64,000 nt of DNA from Paludibacteraceae bacterium (lineage in GTDB: Bacteria; Bacteroidota; Bacteroidia; Bacteroidales; Paludibacteraceae), in assembly GCA_017551675.1 (NCBI GenBank), contig JAFZLC010000013.1:62001-126000 (forward strand), written 5' to 3'. Under the pieces are notes generated by a model, which saw nothing but the letters and a program-made list of their open reading frames with translations, had not been told where the DNA came from and made no database searches. The translations under genes were made by a program, and so were the position numbers. Below, piece by piece: positions 17,550 through 27,600 of this stretch (position 1 is its first letter; the number at the start of each line of letters is the position of its first letter).

Positions 17550-18863
17550 ATGAAACGCGCGCTTTTAATTTTTTCTCTTGGTTTTTCTTTTTCTTTGCAT
17601 GCAGTAGAGAAGTCTGATACTTTGTCTCTTGAGGAAGTTTTCACTGAAGATGCTTTGGCTGCAGATTCCCTTTTGTCTTCTACACCTGATTCTGTCGTTA
17701 ATCAGATGGAAAAAGACTACCCAGAATCGTTAGAATCTAATCTAAATGCTCTTTTAAGCATTTATCCTAATACAGTACTCTCTTCAAATTGTGTCTCTGA
17801 TAGCGTGGGACCACAAATTGATGATTCGCTGACTATGGCGAGATTGCAGAAGATTCCTGCTCTCTTCGAGTTGGTTTACAATCCGATTGTGAAAAAGTAC
17901 ATCGAATTGTATACCATCCGTCGTCGGAAACAGATGGAGTATATGTTGGGCGTTGGCAACTACTATTTCCCTATTTTTGAACAAGCATTGGATGCTGCCG
18001 AACTGCCGATTGAATTAAAATATCTTCCAGTGATAGAATCGGCTTTGAATCCTCGTGCTTTCTCTGTTGCTGGTGCTTCTGGTCTATGGCAGTTTATGTA
18101 TGGTACGGGTAAGTTGTATGGCTTGCAAGGAAATAGCTTGATTGATGAACGTAGAGACCCTATAAAGGCAACTGCAGCAGCTGTTCGCTATTTGAAAGAC
18201 CTATATCGTATCTACAACGATTGGGCTCTCGTTATTGCTGCATACAACTGTGGACCTGGTAATGTGAACAAAGCCATCAGACGTTCTAATGGGAAAAAAG
18301 ATTATTGGGCTATCTACCCTTATCTTCCTAAGGAGACAAGAGGTTATGTGCCAGCTTTTATCGCTGCTACTTATGCAATGACCTATTACAAGGAACATAA
18401 GATTTGTCCGGCTCGTGTGGAATTGCCTTTCATCTGTGATACTATCCGTTTGAACGATCGACTTCATTTGGCTCAAATATCAGAGGTGATGGGTATCAAT
18501 TTGGAGGTGCTGAGAAATCTTAACCCTCAGTATAGAAAAGATATTATTCCAGGTAATGGAGAAACGTACACATTATGTTTGCCTCAGCGTAAAGTGAATG
18601 ATTTTATTAATCTGAAAGATTCCATCATTGCTTATAAGGCAGATTCTTTTAATGTCATCACGCGCGTTCAGGTTTTGCCTGCTGCTGCCGATCCTTACTT
18701 TAGAGCTCCTGGTGGAGGTGGAAAGGGTACGTATGTTGTTCGTAAAGGTGATACGCTGTATTCTATTGCCAAAAAGAAGAAAGTGCCTGTAAGTAAGATT
18801 AAGAAATGGAATAACCTACGTTCCGACCATATCTACATCGGCCAAAAACTGAAGATATATTAA
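17550..18863 (+). CDS. Membrane-bound lytic murein transglycosylase, MltD type (SLT + LysM)
   Basis: A 437-residue protein with a signal peptide (ends HAVEK), a spacer, and an SLT transglycosylase domain over about residues 140-310. The catalytic Glu lies in LPVIESALNPRAFSVAGASG, followed by LWQFMYGTGKLYGL and AYNCGPGNVNKAI. A C-terminal LysM domain (about 392-437, TYVVRKGDTLYSIAKKKKVP) binds peptidoglycan, and a second degenerate LysM-like unit may lie near 312-350. It cleaves glycan strands to 1,6-anhydro ends. It is the last gene of the parA operon, 6 bases after DUF5683. Confidence 0.9.
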   Translation: MKRALLIFSLGFSFSLHAVEKSDTLSLEEVFTEDALAADSLLSSTPDSVVNQMEKDYPESLESNLNALLSIYPNTVLSSNCVSDSVGPQIDDSLTMARLQKIPALFELVYNPIVKKYIELYTIRRRKQMEYMLGVGNYYFPIFEQALDAAELPIELKYLPVIESALNPRAFSVAGASGLWQFMYGTGKLYGLQGNSLIDERRDPIKATAAAVRYLKDLYRIYNDWALVIAAYNCGPGNVNKAIRRSNGKKDYWAIYPYLPKETRGYVPAFIAATYAMTYYKEHKICPARVELPFICDTIRLNDRLHLAQISEVMGINLEVLRNLNPQYRKDIIPGNGETYTLCLPQRKVNDFINLKDSIIAYKADSFNVITRVQVLPAAADPYFRAPGGGGKGTYVVRKGDTLYSIAKKKKVPVSKIKKWNNLRSDHIYIGQKLKIY

Positions 18864-18879
18864 TGATTATAGATACTAA

Positions 18880-18923
18880 AAATGAAAGGGGAATGCTCGG
18901 TTGAACATTCCCCTTTTTCATTT
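18880..18923. terminator. Bidirectional terminator, parAB operon and Mur ligase gene
   Basis: AAATGAAAGGGGAATG pairs with CATTCCCC-TTTTTCATTT around a 10-base loop. It lies between convergent genes and has A and T tracts on both sides. Confidence 0.85.
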
Positions 18924-18948
18924 ATGTTTTGTCTTTAATTTGGACTCT

Positions 18949-18971
18949 GTAGGGACGTGGCGTGCCTCGTC
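18949..18971. repeat. REP-like palindrome with GTAG head
   Basis: GTAGG followed by GACGTGGC-GT-GCCTCGTC, a stem with one T-T mismatch. It shares the GTAG head and palindrome plan of the copies at 32147 and 50050. It lies between the terminator and the end of the Mur ligase gene. Confidence 0.5.
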
Positions 18972-18984
18972 TGTTGTACTTGCT

Positions 18985-20367
18985 TTAAGCCAACGCTTTC
19001 ACAATCTCCTTTGCAAAATCGGAGAGTGTAGTGTCTCTTGCTCCCATAATTAAGATGACGTCACCGCTTTTTGCATTTTTCTGTAAAAACGGAATCATCT
19101 CTTTTCTGTCAGGGAAGTAGATAATCTGTTGACTCTTCTTTTCAATTTCTTTCACTACATCAGCGGTTGTCACTTCTCTTGTGACTGTTCCACCTGCATA
19201 ATAGACGTCAGACAAAATCAGTGTGTCAGTAGGTCGTAGAGCTGCGATGGTCTCTGTTTCCAACTCTTTGTGCATAAATTTCAGCGGACCAAATCCGTGA
19301 GGTTGAAACCATGCGAAGACTCTTTCTCCAACGGTCTGACATGCTTTGATTGCACATACAATCTCAGCTGGATTATGAGCGAAGTCATCTATCACAGTTA
19401 TGCCCTTTGCTGTGCCTGCTAATTGTGTGCGGCGGTAGATGCCTCTGTAACGACTTAATGCTTTTGCACAATCAGCAATGCTGACGCCAATCGAATGACA
19501 ACAAGCTATAGCAGCCAATGCGTTCTCCATGTTATGCTTTCCGATAACTGGTATGGTCACCTTCTCTCCATTGCATTTGAATGAGATGGAAAACCCTTCC
19601 TGCTTAAAATCTGTTCCGTTAAATCCGCATGAAACATCAACACCGAAATCATATTGTTTGTCGACTGACAACTCTTTGCTTTTTGGGTGACTTTGGTTGA
19701 CGATGAAACGTTGGGTGGTATGGTCGCGGAAAGTCTTAAACAAGGCTGTCAGTTCGTCATACTCCTTGTGGTCGCGGTCCATATTGAGTAAAAGGGCAAT
19801 TTCAGAGGTGTAGTTGACGATGGATCCGTCTGATTCATCAGCCTCAATCACCAGCCAATCACTTTTGCCCACCCATGCATTGCCTGGCAATCCTTTTTCC
19901 TGTAGGGAGGTGAGTCCTGCACCACTCATGATAGAAGGGGAGACACCATTTTCTTCCAAGATGTGAAAGATCATAGCTGTAGTGGTGGATTTCCCTGATG
20001 TTCCACCCACTGCGATTGTTCGCTTTGTCCTTGATATGGAGGCCAACAATTCAGATCTTTTTATGATGGGAATATTTAATTCTTTTGCTTTCTGATATTC
20101 AATGTTTGTCTCTTCTATGGCAGTGGATACAACCAGTACGTCAACGTCTGGTGTGACACCCGACGCATCTTGAAAATAACATTGAATACCTTGTTGTTCG
20201 AATTGCTCTTGAATGAGCATTTTATTTTCTTTGTTGAAGAGTCTGTCACTTCCAGACACCTTCTTTCCAGTGCCTCTCAGATATTGAGCGATGGCACTCA
20301 TGCCTGTACCAGCAATGCCCACGAAGAAGAAATGTTGGTGGACTTGGTAATCATATTGATTCGTCAT
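18985..20367 (-). CDS. MurC-like Mur ligase
   Basis: A 460-residue ATP-dependent amide ligase of the Mur family. The N-terminal Rossmann motif FFVGIAGTGMSAIAQYLRG resembles the UDP-MurNAc-binding part of MurC. The ATP P-loop is VGGTSGKSTTTAMI near residue 118. EADESDGSI near 172 and NMDRDHKEYDEL follow, then DDFAHNPAEI near 330 in the C-terminal domain. MurC (adds L-Ala) and Mpl (recycles tripeptide) share this plan, and the sequence alone does not settle which. It is not in a division-wall cluster, so it may be a second, recycling or specialised ligase. Its start overlaps the upstream gene by 17 bases, implying coupled translation. Confidence 0.8.
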   Translation of the reverse strand: MTNQYDYQVHQHFFFVGIAGTGMSAIAQYLRGTGKKVSGSDRLFNKENKMLIQEQFEQQGIQCYFQDASGVTPDVDVLVVSTAIEETNIEYQKAKELNIPIIKRSELLASISRTKRTIAVGGTSGKSTTTAMIFHILEENGVSPSIMSGAGLTSLQEKGLPGNAWVGKSDWLVIEADESDGSIVNYTSEIALLLNMDRDHKEYDELTALFKTFRDHTTQRFIVNQSHPKSKELSVDKQYDFGVDVSCGFNGTDFKQEGFSISFKCNGEKVTIPVIGKHNMENALAAIACCHSIGVSIADCAKALSRYRGIYRRTQLAGTAKGITVIDDFAHNPAEIVCAIKACQTVGERVFAWFQPHGFGPLKFMHKELETETIAALRPTDTLILSDVYYAGGTVTREVTTADVVKEIEKKSQQIIYFPDRKEMIPFLQKNAKSGDVILIMGARDTTLSDFAKEIVKALA

Positions 20368-21361
20368 TGTCGTTTACTTTTGTTGTGCCTTTGTTGATAA
20401 TGGGTAATATCAATGTACATAGGAAACCGAATACACAGAAGAATACGATTTCTATGACGTGTGCGATTGCTGCGAAGGTACCAGCTTGTGATTGTGTGAT
20501 GCCATACAGCATAAGTGCTTGTATGGTCATGTACTCATAGGCGCCGATACCACCTTGAGTAGGGACGATCATACCCAGTGCTCCAAACACGTATGTCACT
20601 AATCCAGCTTCCATAGATAGGTCTTTGGAGAAGTCGAACAACCAGAAGGTGGTGTAGAGCATTAGATAATACATGAAAAAGATGAGAAAACTATAGAGTA
20701 GGAACAATCCCTTCTTTTTTATCTTGGTGAATGATTTGAGTCCGTTCCAGATTCCCACGCCCACACCTTTGAATTTTTGAAAGAATTTCAATTGCGCAAT
20801 TTTCTTTCTGAAGAAGATGAAGATGATGGCGCACAAAAGAATTACACCCCATAGATAGGGATTGGTAACGAAATTGACAAGTTTGTCTAACAAATTAACG
20901 TTGGCTAAAAAGTCAACCATGACATCATATTCAAACAAAGCAGCAAGGAAGACGATAGAGAAGGTGATGATAAGGTCGAAGGCGCGTTCTGTTATGACGG
21001 TTCCTACCAATTCACTCATTGGAATTCCTTCGTATTTAGTTAGGACGCCACAACGAGCAATCTCGCCACCCCTTGGAATAAGGTGGTTGACGAAATATCC
21101 GATCATCACAGCCACAAGTGTATTCTTTGTTTTTGGAACTTTAGCGACAGGTTCTATCAGCATATTCCAACGCAAAGCACGAAACCAAGTGCTGAGGAAG
21201 CAGATGATGATGGGAAAGATGATAAATCCCCAGTGTGCATTTTTTAGATTTTCCTTTACATCATTGAGGTCTATTTGTTTGTAGACTAAATAAAAAATCA
21301 AAATACCTAAGCCTAATGATATGATTATCTGTATCGCGTTTTTTAGTTTCTTATTCATCAT
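20351..21361 (-). CDS. Flippase-like/LPG-synthase-type integral membrane protein
   Basis: A 336-residue protein with about eight membrane segments, of the UPF0104/AglD2 family related to the membrane half of lysyl-phosphatidylglycerol synthase. Family marks are WFRALRWNMLIEP near residue 60, GYFVNHLIPRGGEIARCGVL near 88-107 and the late GALGMIVPTQGGIGAYEYM near 262. The soluble aminoacyl-transferase half is absent, so it is not a full LPG synthase; a lipid-flipping or glycolipid-transport role is inferred for such proteins. It is first gene of a two-gene unit with the MurC-like ligase and divergent from rsmA, an arrangement common in Bacteroidales. Confidence 0.8.
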   Translation of the reverse strand: MMNKKLKNAIQIIISLGLGILIFYLVYKQIDLNDVKENLKNAHWGFIIFPIIICFLSTWFRALRWNMLIEPVAKVPKTKNTLVAVMIGYFVNHLIPRGGEIARCGVLTKYEGIPMSELVGTVITERAFDLIITFSIVFLAALFEYDVMVDFLANVNLLDKLVNFVTNPYLWGVILLCAIIFIFFRKKIAQLKFFQKFKGVGVGIWNGLKSFTKIKKKGLFLLYSFLIFFMYYLMLYTTFWLFDFSKDLSMEAGLVTYVFGALGMIVPTQGGIGAYEYMTIQALMLYGITQSQAGTFAAIAHVIEIVFFCVFGFLCTLILPIINKGTTKVNDNDESI

Positions 21362-21375
21362 TATAATTTTTTATG

Positions 21376-21466
21376 GGTGGGTTCTATAAATGCAAAAGCA
21401 CCAAAAAGTTTATCGATTCATAATTCATACTTTTTAATTCAAATTGGTGAATTTATCGAACTTACC
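21376..21466. repeat. Inverted-repeat element, GGTGRGTTCTATAAA family (copy D)
   Basis: Arm 21376-21390 GGTGGGTTCTATAAA and arm 21452-21466 TTTATCGAACTTACC (12 of 15 matching when inverted) enclose 61 bases. The interior shares AAAAAGTT-ATC, a CATA-TTCAT block and GGTGAATTTAT with copy E at 27804, so the two are homologous over most of their length, not only at the ends. It lies in the leader of the membrane-protein gene, downstream of that gene's -7 box. Confidence 0.7.
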
Positions 21467-21492
21467 TATGGAACACACCTTATATGTTATTG

Positions 21493-21500
21493 CAAAGATA
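21493..21500 (-). promoter_or_regulatory. -7 box for the flippase-like/Mur ligase unit
   Basis: Minus strand TATCTTTG fits TAnnTTTG. The resulting leader of about 125 bases includes repeat copy D. Confidence 0.55.
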
Positions 21501-21583
21501 CTTTTTTTTCTTTCCATTTGAAAATAAAGAATTCTTGATGGCATTTTTTTTACATAAAATGGCTCGGTTTTAAACCTTTTTTT

Positions 21584-21591
21584 TACCTTTG
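21584..21591 (+). promoter_or_regulatory. -7 box of rsmA
   Basis: TACCTTTG fits TAnnTTTG. A start of transcription near 21598 leaves almost no leader for the GTG at 21605 but a normal one for the ATG at 21632, which supports the later start. Confidence 0.6.
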
Positions 21592-21631
21592 CGTAATTAT
21601 AAATGTGTCAACTTTAGATAATCAATGGAAG

Positions 21632-22414
21632 ATGATAGTTACGCCCAAGAAATTCTTAGGGCAACATTTTTTGAAAGATCTGAATATTGCCCAGAATATT
21701 GCTGATAGTCTGGCTATAACGGGACCAACGAATGTACTTGAAGTAGGTCCTGGAATGGGCGTTTTGACACAATTCTTATTAAAAAATCCACAAATCAATT
21801 TAAAGGTTGTCGAGTTAGATCGGGAGTCTGTCGTTTATCTAAACGAAAACTTTCCTGATTTGAAGGGACGTATTTTGGCAGAAGATTTTCTGAAATTAGA
21901 TATTTCCAATTTGTTTGGAGGAGAATCATTCTGTGTGATTGGTAATTATCCGTACAATATTTCCAGTCAGATATTTTTCAAGGTGTTGGAGCATCGTGAT
22001 TTGGTGCCAGTATGTTCTGGAATGATACAGAAAGAGGTGGCAGAGCGGATTGCAGCCAAACCGAATAGTAAAGCTTATGGTATATTAAGCGTGCTGTTGC
22101 AGGCTTTTTATGATATAGAATATTTGTTTACCGTACACGAACATGTTTTCGACCCACCTCCGAAGGTGAAATCGGCTGTGATTCGAATGCGTCGGAATGG
22201 TGTTCAACGGTTGGACTGTGATGAGTCGTTGTTCATAAAGGTGGTCAAGACCTCGTTCAATCAAAGACGTAAGATGCTTCGAAACTCAATATCGCCGTTG
22301 GTTCCAAAGGATTCCTTGCTATTGCAAGACCCAATTGCCACGAAAAGACCGGAGCAATTAAGTGTGCAGGAATTTGTCTCTTTGACGAACCGAATAGAGA
22401 AAGAAATGAAATAA
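21632..22414 (+). CDS. rsmA: 16S rRNA dimethyladenosine transferase RsmA (KsgA)
   Basis: A 260-residue enzyme that methylates two adjacent adenosines in the 3' hairpin of 16S rRNA using SAM. Seen: PKKFLGQHFLKD at the N-terminus, the SAM motif VLEVGPGMGVLTQFLL, the catalytic GNYPYNISSQI, and the C-terminal FNQRRKMLRNSI. The ATG at 21632 is preferred: it starts the protein MIVTPKKFLGQHF, as in relatives, while an in-frame GTG 27 bases earlier lies too close to the promoter. corA and obg follow on the same strand. Confidence 0.93.
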   Translation: MIVTPKKFLGQHFLKDLNIAQNIADSLAITGPTNVLEVGPGMGVLTQFLLKNPQINLKVVELDRESVVYLNENFPDLKGRILAEDFLKLDISNLFGGESFCVIGNYPYNISSQIFFKVLEHRDLVPVCSGMIQKEVAERIAAKPNSKAYGILSVLLQAFYDIEYLFTVHEHVFDPPPKVKSAVIRMRRNGVQRLDCDESLFIKVVKTSFNQRRKMLRNSISPLVPKDSLLLQDPIATKRPEQLSVQEFVSLTNRIEKEMK

Positions 22415-22476
22415 AAAATTGTGGTACTGACTATGTGGTTGTCGAATGACGGCACAGACAAAATATAAAGTAAGGT

Positions 22477-23439
22477 ATGCAACAAAATATACAACAAGTC
22501 AGATTGTTTTACTTTGATAATAACAGATTGAAGATAGCAAAGGATATTGACATATTAAAAGAGATTCCTTTGAGTAATTTTGTATGGATTGACTTGAATA
22601 ATGTTGCCCCGGAAACTGAGTCGGAATTGGAGCAGTTCCTGAAAATCTACATTCAGGAGGAAGAGGAAATCGAAGAGATTGAGATGTCTTCTCGTTACAT
22701 TGAGACGGAAGATACGATGGTGGCAAACTCCAATTTCTTGTTAGATTCTTATGAGAAAGAGCCAGTCTCTTTCATCTTAAAAAATGGCATCTTGGTTTCC
22801 GTACGTGATAATTCAAACTTGAAGTCGTTTAATGAAACCGTAAAGAAGTTGTTTGCGAATCCGCGTAACTATCCAACAGGCTATCATATCTTTGTGGCAT
22901 TGATGGAGACGCGAGTGGAGTATGATGCGGATATGATCGAGGATGCAACGAGAGACATTACCAAGCTAAGTAAGTCGATGACGGTAGCAGAGGATGTGGA
23001 TGAAGACGTATTGCTCGCTATCAAAAACATGCAGGAACGTGTCATGCACCTTCGTGAGAACATCATCGATAAGCAGCGTGTGGTTTCCAATGTCTTGAAA
23101 AGTGCATTGATACCTGAAGACTTGAAACCTCGTCTGAGCATGGTTATCAAAGATATCAATTCCCTTATCGAACACACGAAATTCGGTTTTGATCGATTGG
23201 ACTACTTGCAAGATACCTTCCTCGGTTTGGTTAACATCGAACAGAATAAGATCATCAAGATATTTACCGTGGTGTCAGTTATCTTCTTGCCACCAACCTT
23301 GATTGCCAGCATGTATGGTATGAACTTCGATTTCATGCCTGAACTACATTGGCGCTTCGGTTACTTGTTCTCAATCATTCTGATGATTGTTGCTTCTGGA
23401 TTAACATTGTTGTTCTTCAAAAAGAAGAATTGGTTGTAA
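22477..23439 (+). CDS. corA: CorA family magnesium/cobalt transporter
   Basis: A 320-residue inner-membrane ion channel. A long acidic cytoplasmic domain with helical stalk (1-260) leads to two C-terminal membrane helices. The first is followed by the signature MYGMNFDFMPE (GMN selectivity motif at about 284-286), the second ends in FFKKKNWL. The usual C-terminal basic end is present. An acidic patch, EEEEIEEIEMSSRYIE (about 66-81), could bind divalent ions in the regulatory domain. It lies 62 bases after rsmA and just before obg; in many Bacteroides rsmA is followed by another Mg transporter, mgtE. Confidence 0.9.
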   Translation: MQQNIQQVRLFYFDNNRLKIAKDIDILKEIPLSNFVWIDLNNVAPETESELEQFLKIYIQEEEEIEEIEMSSRYIETEDTMVANSNFLLDSYEKEPVSFILKNGILVSVRDNSNLKSFNETVKKLFANPRNYPTGYHIFVALMETRVEYDADMIEDATRDITKLSKSMTVAEDVDEDVLLAIKNMQERVMHLRENIIDKQRVVSNVLKSALIPEDLKPRLSMVIKDINSLIEHTKFGFDRLDYLQDTFLGLVNIEQNKIIKIFTVVSVIFLPPTLIASMYGMNFDFMPELHWRFGYLFSIILMIVASGLTLLFFKKKNWL

Positions 23440-23459
23440 CTTTTTAGTATGTGATAGAT

Positions 23460-24584
23460 ATGGCGGAGACGAATTTTGTTGATTATGTAAAGATATATTG
23501 CCGTTCAGGTAAGGGTGGAGCTGGTTCTGCTCACCTTCATCGTGAGAAATTTACGCCTAAGGGTGGTCCTGACGGTGGTGATGGTGGTCGTGGCGGTCAT
23601 ATCATCCTTCGTGGCAATAAGAATTATTGGACATTGATCCACTTGAAATATGAAAAACATGTTCTTGCAGGAAATGGTGAAAGTGGTGGTCATAGTCGAA
23701 GCTTTGGTGCTGATGGTGAGGACAAAATCATAGAGGTGCCTTGTGGTACCGTTGTATATGATGCCGAGACGGGTGAGTTCTTGTGCGATGTGACAGAGGA
23801 TAAACAAGAGGTGATCCTTTTGAAAGGTGGTAGAGGAGGATTGGGTAATTGGCACTTCAAATCTGCTACGAATCAAACTCCTCGTTATGCACAGCCAGGC
23901 GAACCTGCCATCGAAAAGACGGTCGTAATGGAATTGAAAGTTTTGGCTGATGTCGGCTTGGTTGGTTTCCCTAATGCGGGCAAGTCAACGTTGCTCTCCG
24001 TAGTTTCGGCAGCTAAACCAAAAATCGCAAACTATCCATTCACCACGTTGGAACCTAATTTGGGTATTGTCGCTTATCGTGACCAAAAGTCTTTTGCCAT
24101 GGCAGACATCCCTGGTATCATCGAAGGTGCTTCGGAAGGAAAAGGTATCGGTTTGCGCTTCTTGCGTCATATTGAACGTAATGCCATCTTGTTGTTCTTG
24201 ATACCAGCCGATTCGGATGATATCATGAAAGAATATAATATATTACTCAACGAGTTGGAACAATATAATGATGAACTGTTGAAGAAACAGAGAATCTTAG
24301 CTATATCTAAATCGGATATGCTGGATGAGGAATTGATCCAAGAGATTAAAAAAACACTTCCAACGGATATCCCGACAACATTCTTCTCTTCTGTGACAGG
24401 TGATGGTTTGATGGAGTTGAAAGACCTCATTTGGGCGGAACTAAGTAAGGATGTGGATCGACACATGACACTGACTCATAGACCAATGGAGGTCGATGAT
24501 GATGAGACTGATGAAGATTTTGATGTCGAAATGGATGATGCTGATGATATAGAAATAGATTGGGACGACGAGGAGGTGAAATAA
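23460..24584 (+). CDS. obg: Obg/CgtA GTPase
   Basis: A 374-residue ribosome-associated GTPase. It has the glycine-rich Obg fold (about 1-155, repeated GG turns such as [25 protein letters not shown]) and the G domain: [11 protein letters not shown] as G1, the switch region [32 protein letters not shown] as G3, and ISKSDM as G4. An acidic C-terminal tail follows. It acts in large-subunit assembly and stress control. The ATG at 23460 is chosen: it gives [20 protein letters not shown], the standard start, while the GTG at 23451 adds three residues. Confidence 0.94.
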   Translation: MAETNFVDYVKIYCRSGKGGAGSAHLHREKFTPKGGPDGGDGGRGGHIILRGNKNYWTLIHLKYEKHVLAGNGESGGHSRSFGADGEDKIIEVPCGTVVYDAETGEFLCDVTEDKQEVILLKGGRGGLGNWHFKSATNQTPRYAQPGEPAIEKTVVMELKVLADVGLVGFPNAGKSTLLSVVSAAKPKIANYPFTTLEPNLGIVAYRDQKSFAMADIPGIIEGASEGKGIGLRFLRHIERNAILLFLIPADSDDIMKEYNILLNELEQYNDELLKKQRILAISKSDMLDEELIQEIKKTLPTDIPTTFFSSVTGDGLMELKDLIWAELSKDVDRHMTLTHRPMEVDDDETDEDFDVEMDDADDIEIDWDDEEVK

Positions 24585-24672
24585 TCTCCTCATCTTTTTC
24601 GCTGTCGTTCTGCCTCTGACGACTGTTGTGAGTGGTTGAATTTGTATTATTTACATCATAAAAAACCATGAA

Positions 24673-27600
24673 ATGAAACACGCTTTTGGTATTATTTTGA
24701 GACGTATTGTAGTCTCTGTGACACTCGCATTCTTATGTATGCCTCTCTTTTCAGAAGAGAACTATTCAGCATATTTGTTTGCCTATTTCAAGGGTGAAGG
24801 CTTGGCTCAAGGTGAACAAATCTATTTTGCGATTAGTCAGGATGGATTGCATTGGACAGATCTGAACGAGGGAAATCCTGTTTTGACATCCTCGCTGGGA
24901 GAAAAGGGACTTCGAGATCCTTTTATCATGCGCTCGGCTGATGGTAGTAAATTTTATGTGATCGCTACCGATTTGAAGATTTATGGGAATGGAAATTGGA
25001 CTGCAGCACAAACGACAGGAAGTAAATCTATTATGGTATGGGAATCAAACGATTTGATTCATTGGTCAGACCAACGTATGTGTCAGGTGGCACCTCAGGG
25101 TGCGGGTTGCACTTGGGCTCCAGAAGCTATTTATAATGATGAGACAGGTGAATACATTGTCTTTTGGTCTTCCAAGATACCATCATCTCAGAATGTGGCT
25201 AATAACGATAATACTCACCGCGTCTATTATTGTACTACAAAAGATTTTGTTCGATTCAGTGAAGCAAAGGTCTGGATGGAACTGAAGAATCAAAGCGGAA
25301 GAACCATCAGTGTGATTGATGCAACGGCTATCAAGGTGGGCAACACTTACTATCGATTTAAGAAAAATGAGGCGACAGAAGCTCATAAATCGGGTATGCC
25401 TTCATCTGGTAAATATATCATAATGGAGAAGTCCAACTCTTTGTTAGGACAGTGGACAGAAATCAGTTCTGATATGAGTCAGATTTCGGGTGTGGAAGGT
25501 CCGACTTGTTTCAAAATGAATAATGAAGATAAATGGTGCTTGTTTCTGGATGATTTCGGAGGAAAAGGTTATTATCCGTTGATAACAAGTGACTTGTCTT
25601 CTGGTAAATTTACGCAGTTGAGTTCTAGTCAGTATTCCTTACCATCGGTGATGCGACATGGATCGGTCATCAATCTGACAGAATCGGAATACTATGGATT
25701 GTTGGCACAATATGATCCTAGTCGAATGACGACCGCCTGCATCAATCCTGCACAACGTCAGCAAACGTTGGAAGGTTGGGGTGTCTCACTCTGTTGGTGG
25801 GCCAATATGTGCGGTAAATGGGATGACAGTAAGTTGGATGATATCATTCAATTGTTAACATCTGAGGATGGATTGAATTATAATATATTCCGATATAATA
25901 TCGGAGGTGGTGACGATCCATCACATTACAACGGACACATGTGTAATGGCAAAGGTAAACGTGCAGAGATGGAGGGCTTTAAGGCAGGAGAGAATACAGG
26001 TTATGACTGGACAAAGGATGCTGGACAACGTAAGGTGTTGCAAAAGATTAAGGCGGCAAGACCAGATGCCATTTTTGAGGCATTCTCCAATTCGGCTCCT
26101 TATTGGATGACTTACAGCGGATGTTCTTCAGGTAATTCCGATGCAGGAAAGGATAATCTGAAACCTGCTTATTACAATCAATTCTGCGATTATCTGATTG
26201 AGGTCTGCAAACACTTTAAAGACGAGTATGGAGTTGAATTTAAGACGTTGGATCCGTTCAATGAGCCCAACACTAATTATTGGGGTGCTAACGGAGGTCA
26301 GGAGGGTTGTCATTTTGATCCTTCTTCTCAAGTTAGTCTGATTCGCGCGTTGTATCCAAAATTAAAACAATCGGGTCTGAAGACCGTCATCTCGGCATGT
26401 GATGAGACAAGTGTCACTACTGCCATTGATGAGTTGAAACTCTATATCAAAGAGGGTGATATCGTACCGATGTTAGGTCAGTTCAATGTGCATACCTATG
26501 GAGGTAATGTGATGGATAAGTCCAATCTTCGTGATCTGATTTTCGAAACGAAACTGCCGTTCTGGATGTCGGAAACAGGTGCAGGAGGCACAGGTATAGC
26601 AGGTAACCTTTCGTTGGCACAACGTATGTTTGATGATATGAATTATCTCTTGCCACAGGCCTGGGTTGATTGGCAGTATGTGGAGGAGGGTAATGATCAA
26701 TGGTGTTTGATAAAAGGTGATTTCAGCAGACAGAGCTACTCCATTGTGAAGAATTGTTATGTTCGTATGCAGGTGACTCGGTTCATCAAGCAGGGATATA
26801 CATTGCTTTCAACAGGTAAGAGTGACTTGATGGCAGCCATCAGTCCGGATGGAACAGAATTGGTGGTGGTGATGTTGAATACGAACACAGCAGATAAGTT
26901 GATCAACCTTGATTTGTCTATGTTGAAGAATCTTTCTTCAACCGCCTCCTTGTATGTCACAAACTCAAAATATGACTGCAAGAAGATGTCTGACATCGAG
27001 ATAGAAAACCATCAGTTGAACTATTTGATGGGACCACAAGAGATTTCAACGGTAATCATAAAGATGGATAAGAGTGATGGTGTGGAACTCTTCAAGGAGG
27101 ATGTGCCATACATGATGGTGCCTCGCTCTGCCACATCAGTAGTGAAAGCCGTGGGAGATGGATTGAAACTATCCCTCTTCTCAGCAGAAGACACCTTGCA
27201 AAGATGGTATTTCCATCCATTGAGTAATGGTAATTATTGCATCTACACGAAACATGATGGACAGAAATTAGCGATTACCGACGATGGTACTTATTATTTG
27301 AAACTCTCCTCATACAATGAAAACAATAAACAACAACAATTTAAAATAGAAGCGTTGGATGATTGTTGTTTCAAGGTGATATCTGCCTCAAATGGCAAGC
27401 TGTTTGATTTGGAAGGCGTCAATACTATATCAGGTACAAGTGTTGGTGTTTGGGAAGCCGGTGCAACAGGTGAGAATGCCCATCGCGAATGGCGCGTGTT
27501 AGCATTTCCATACACATACAAGTCAACAGGTGAGGAGTCTGTTGTGACAGAGCATAATACGGATGCTATGCCTTATGTCTTTGGTGAGAAAAACAACATA

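Noticed and set aside
21605-21631. GTG start for RsmA
   Set aside because: It would leave almost no leader after the -7 box at 21584; the ATG at 21632 begins exactly at the conserved N-terminus.
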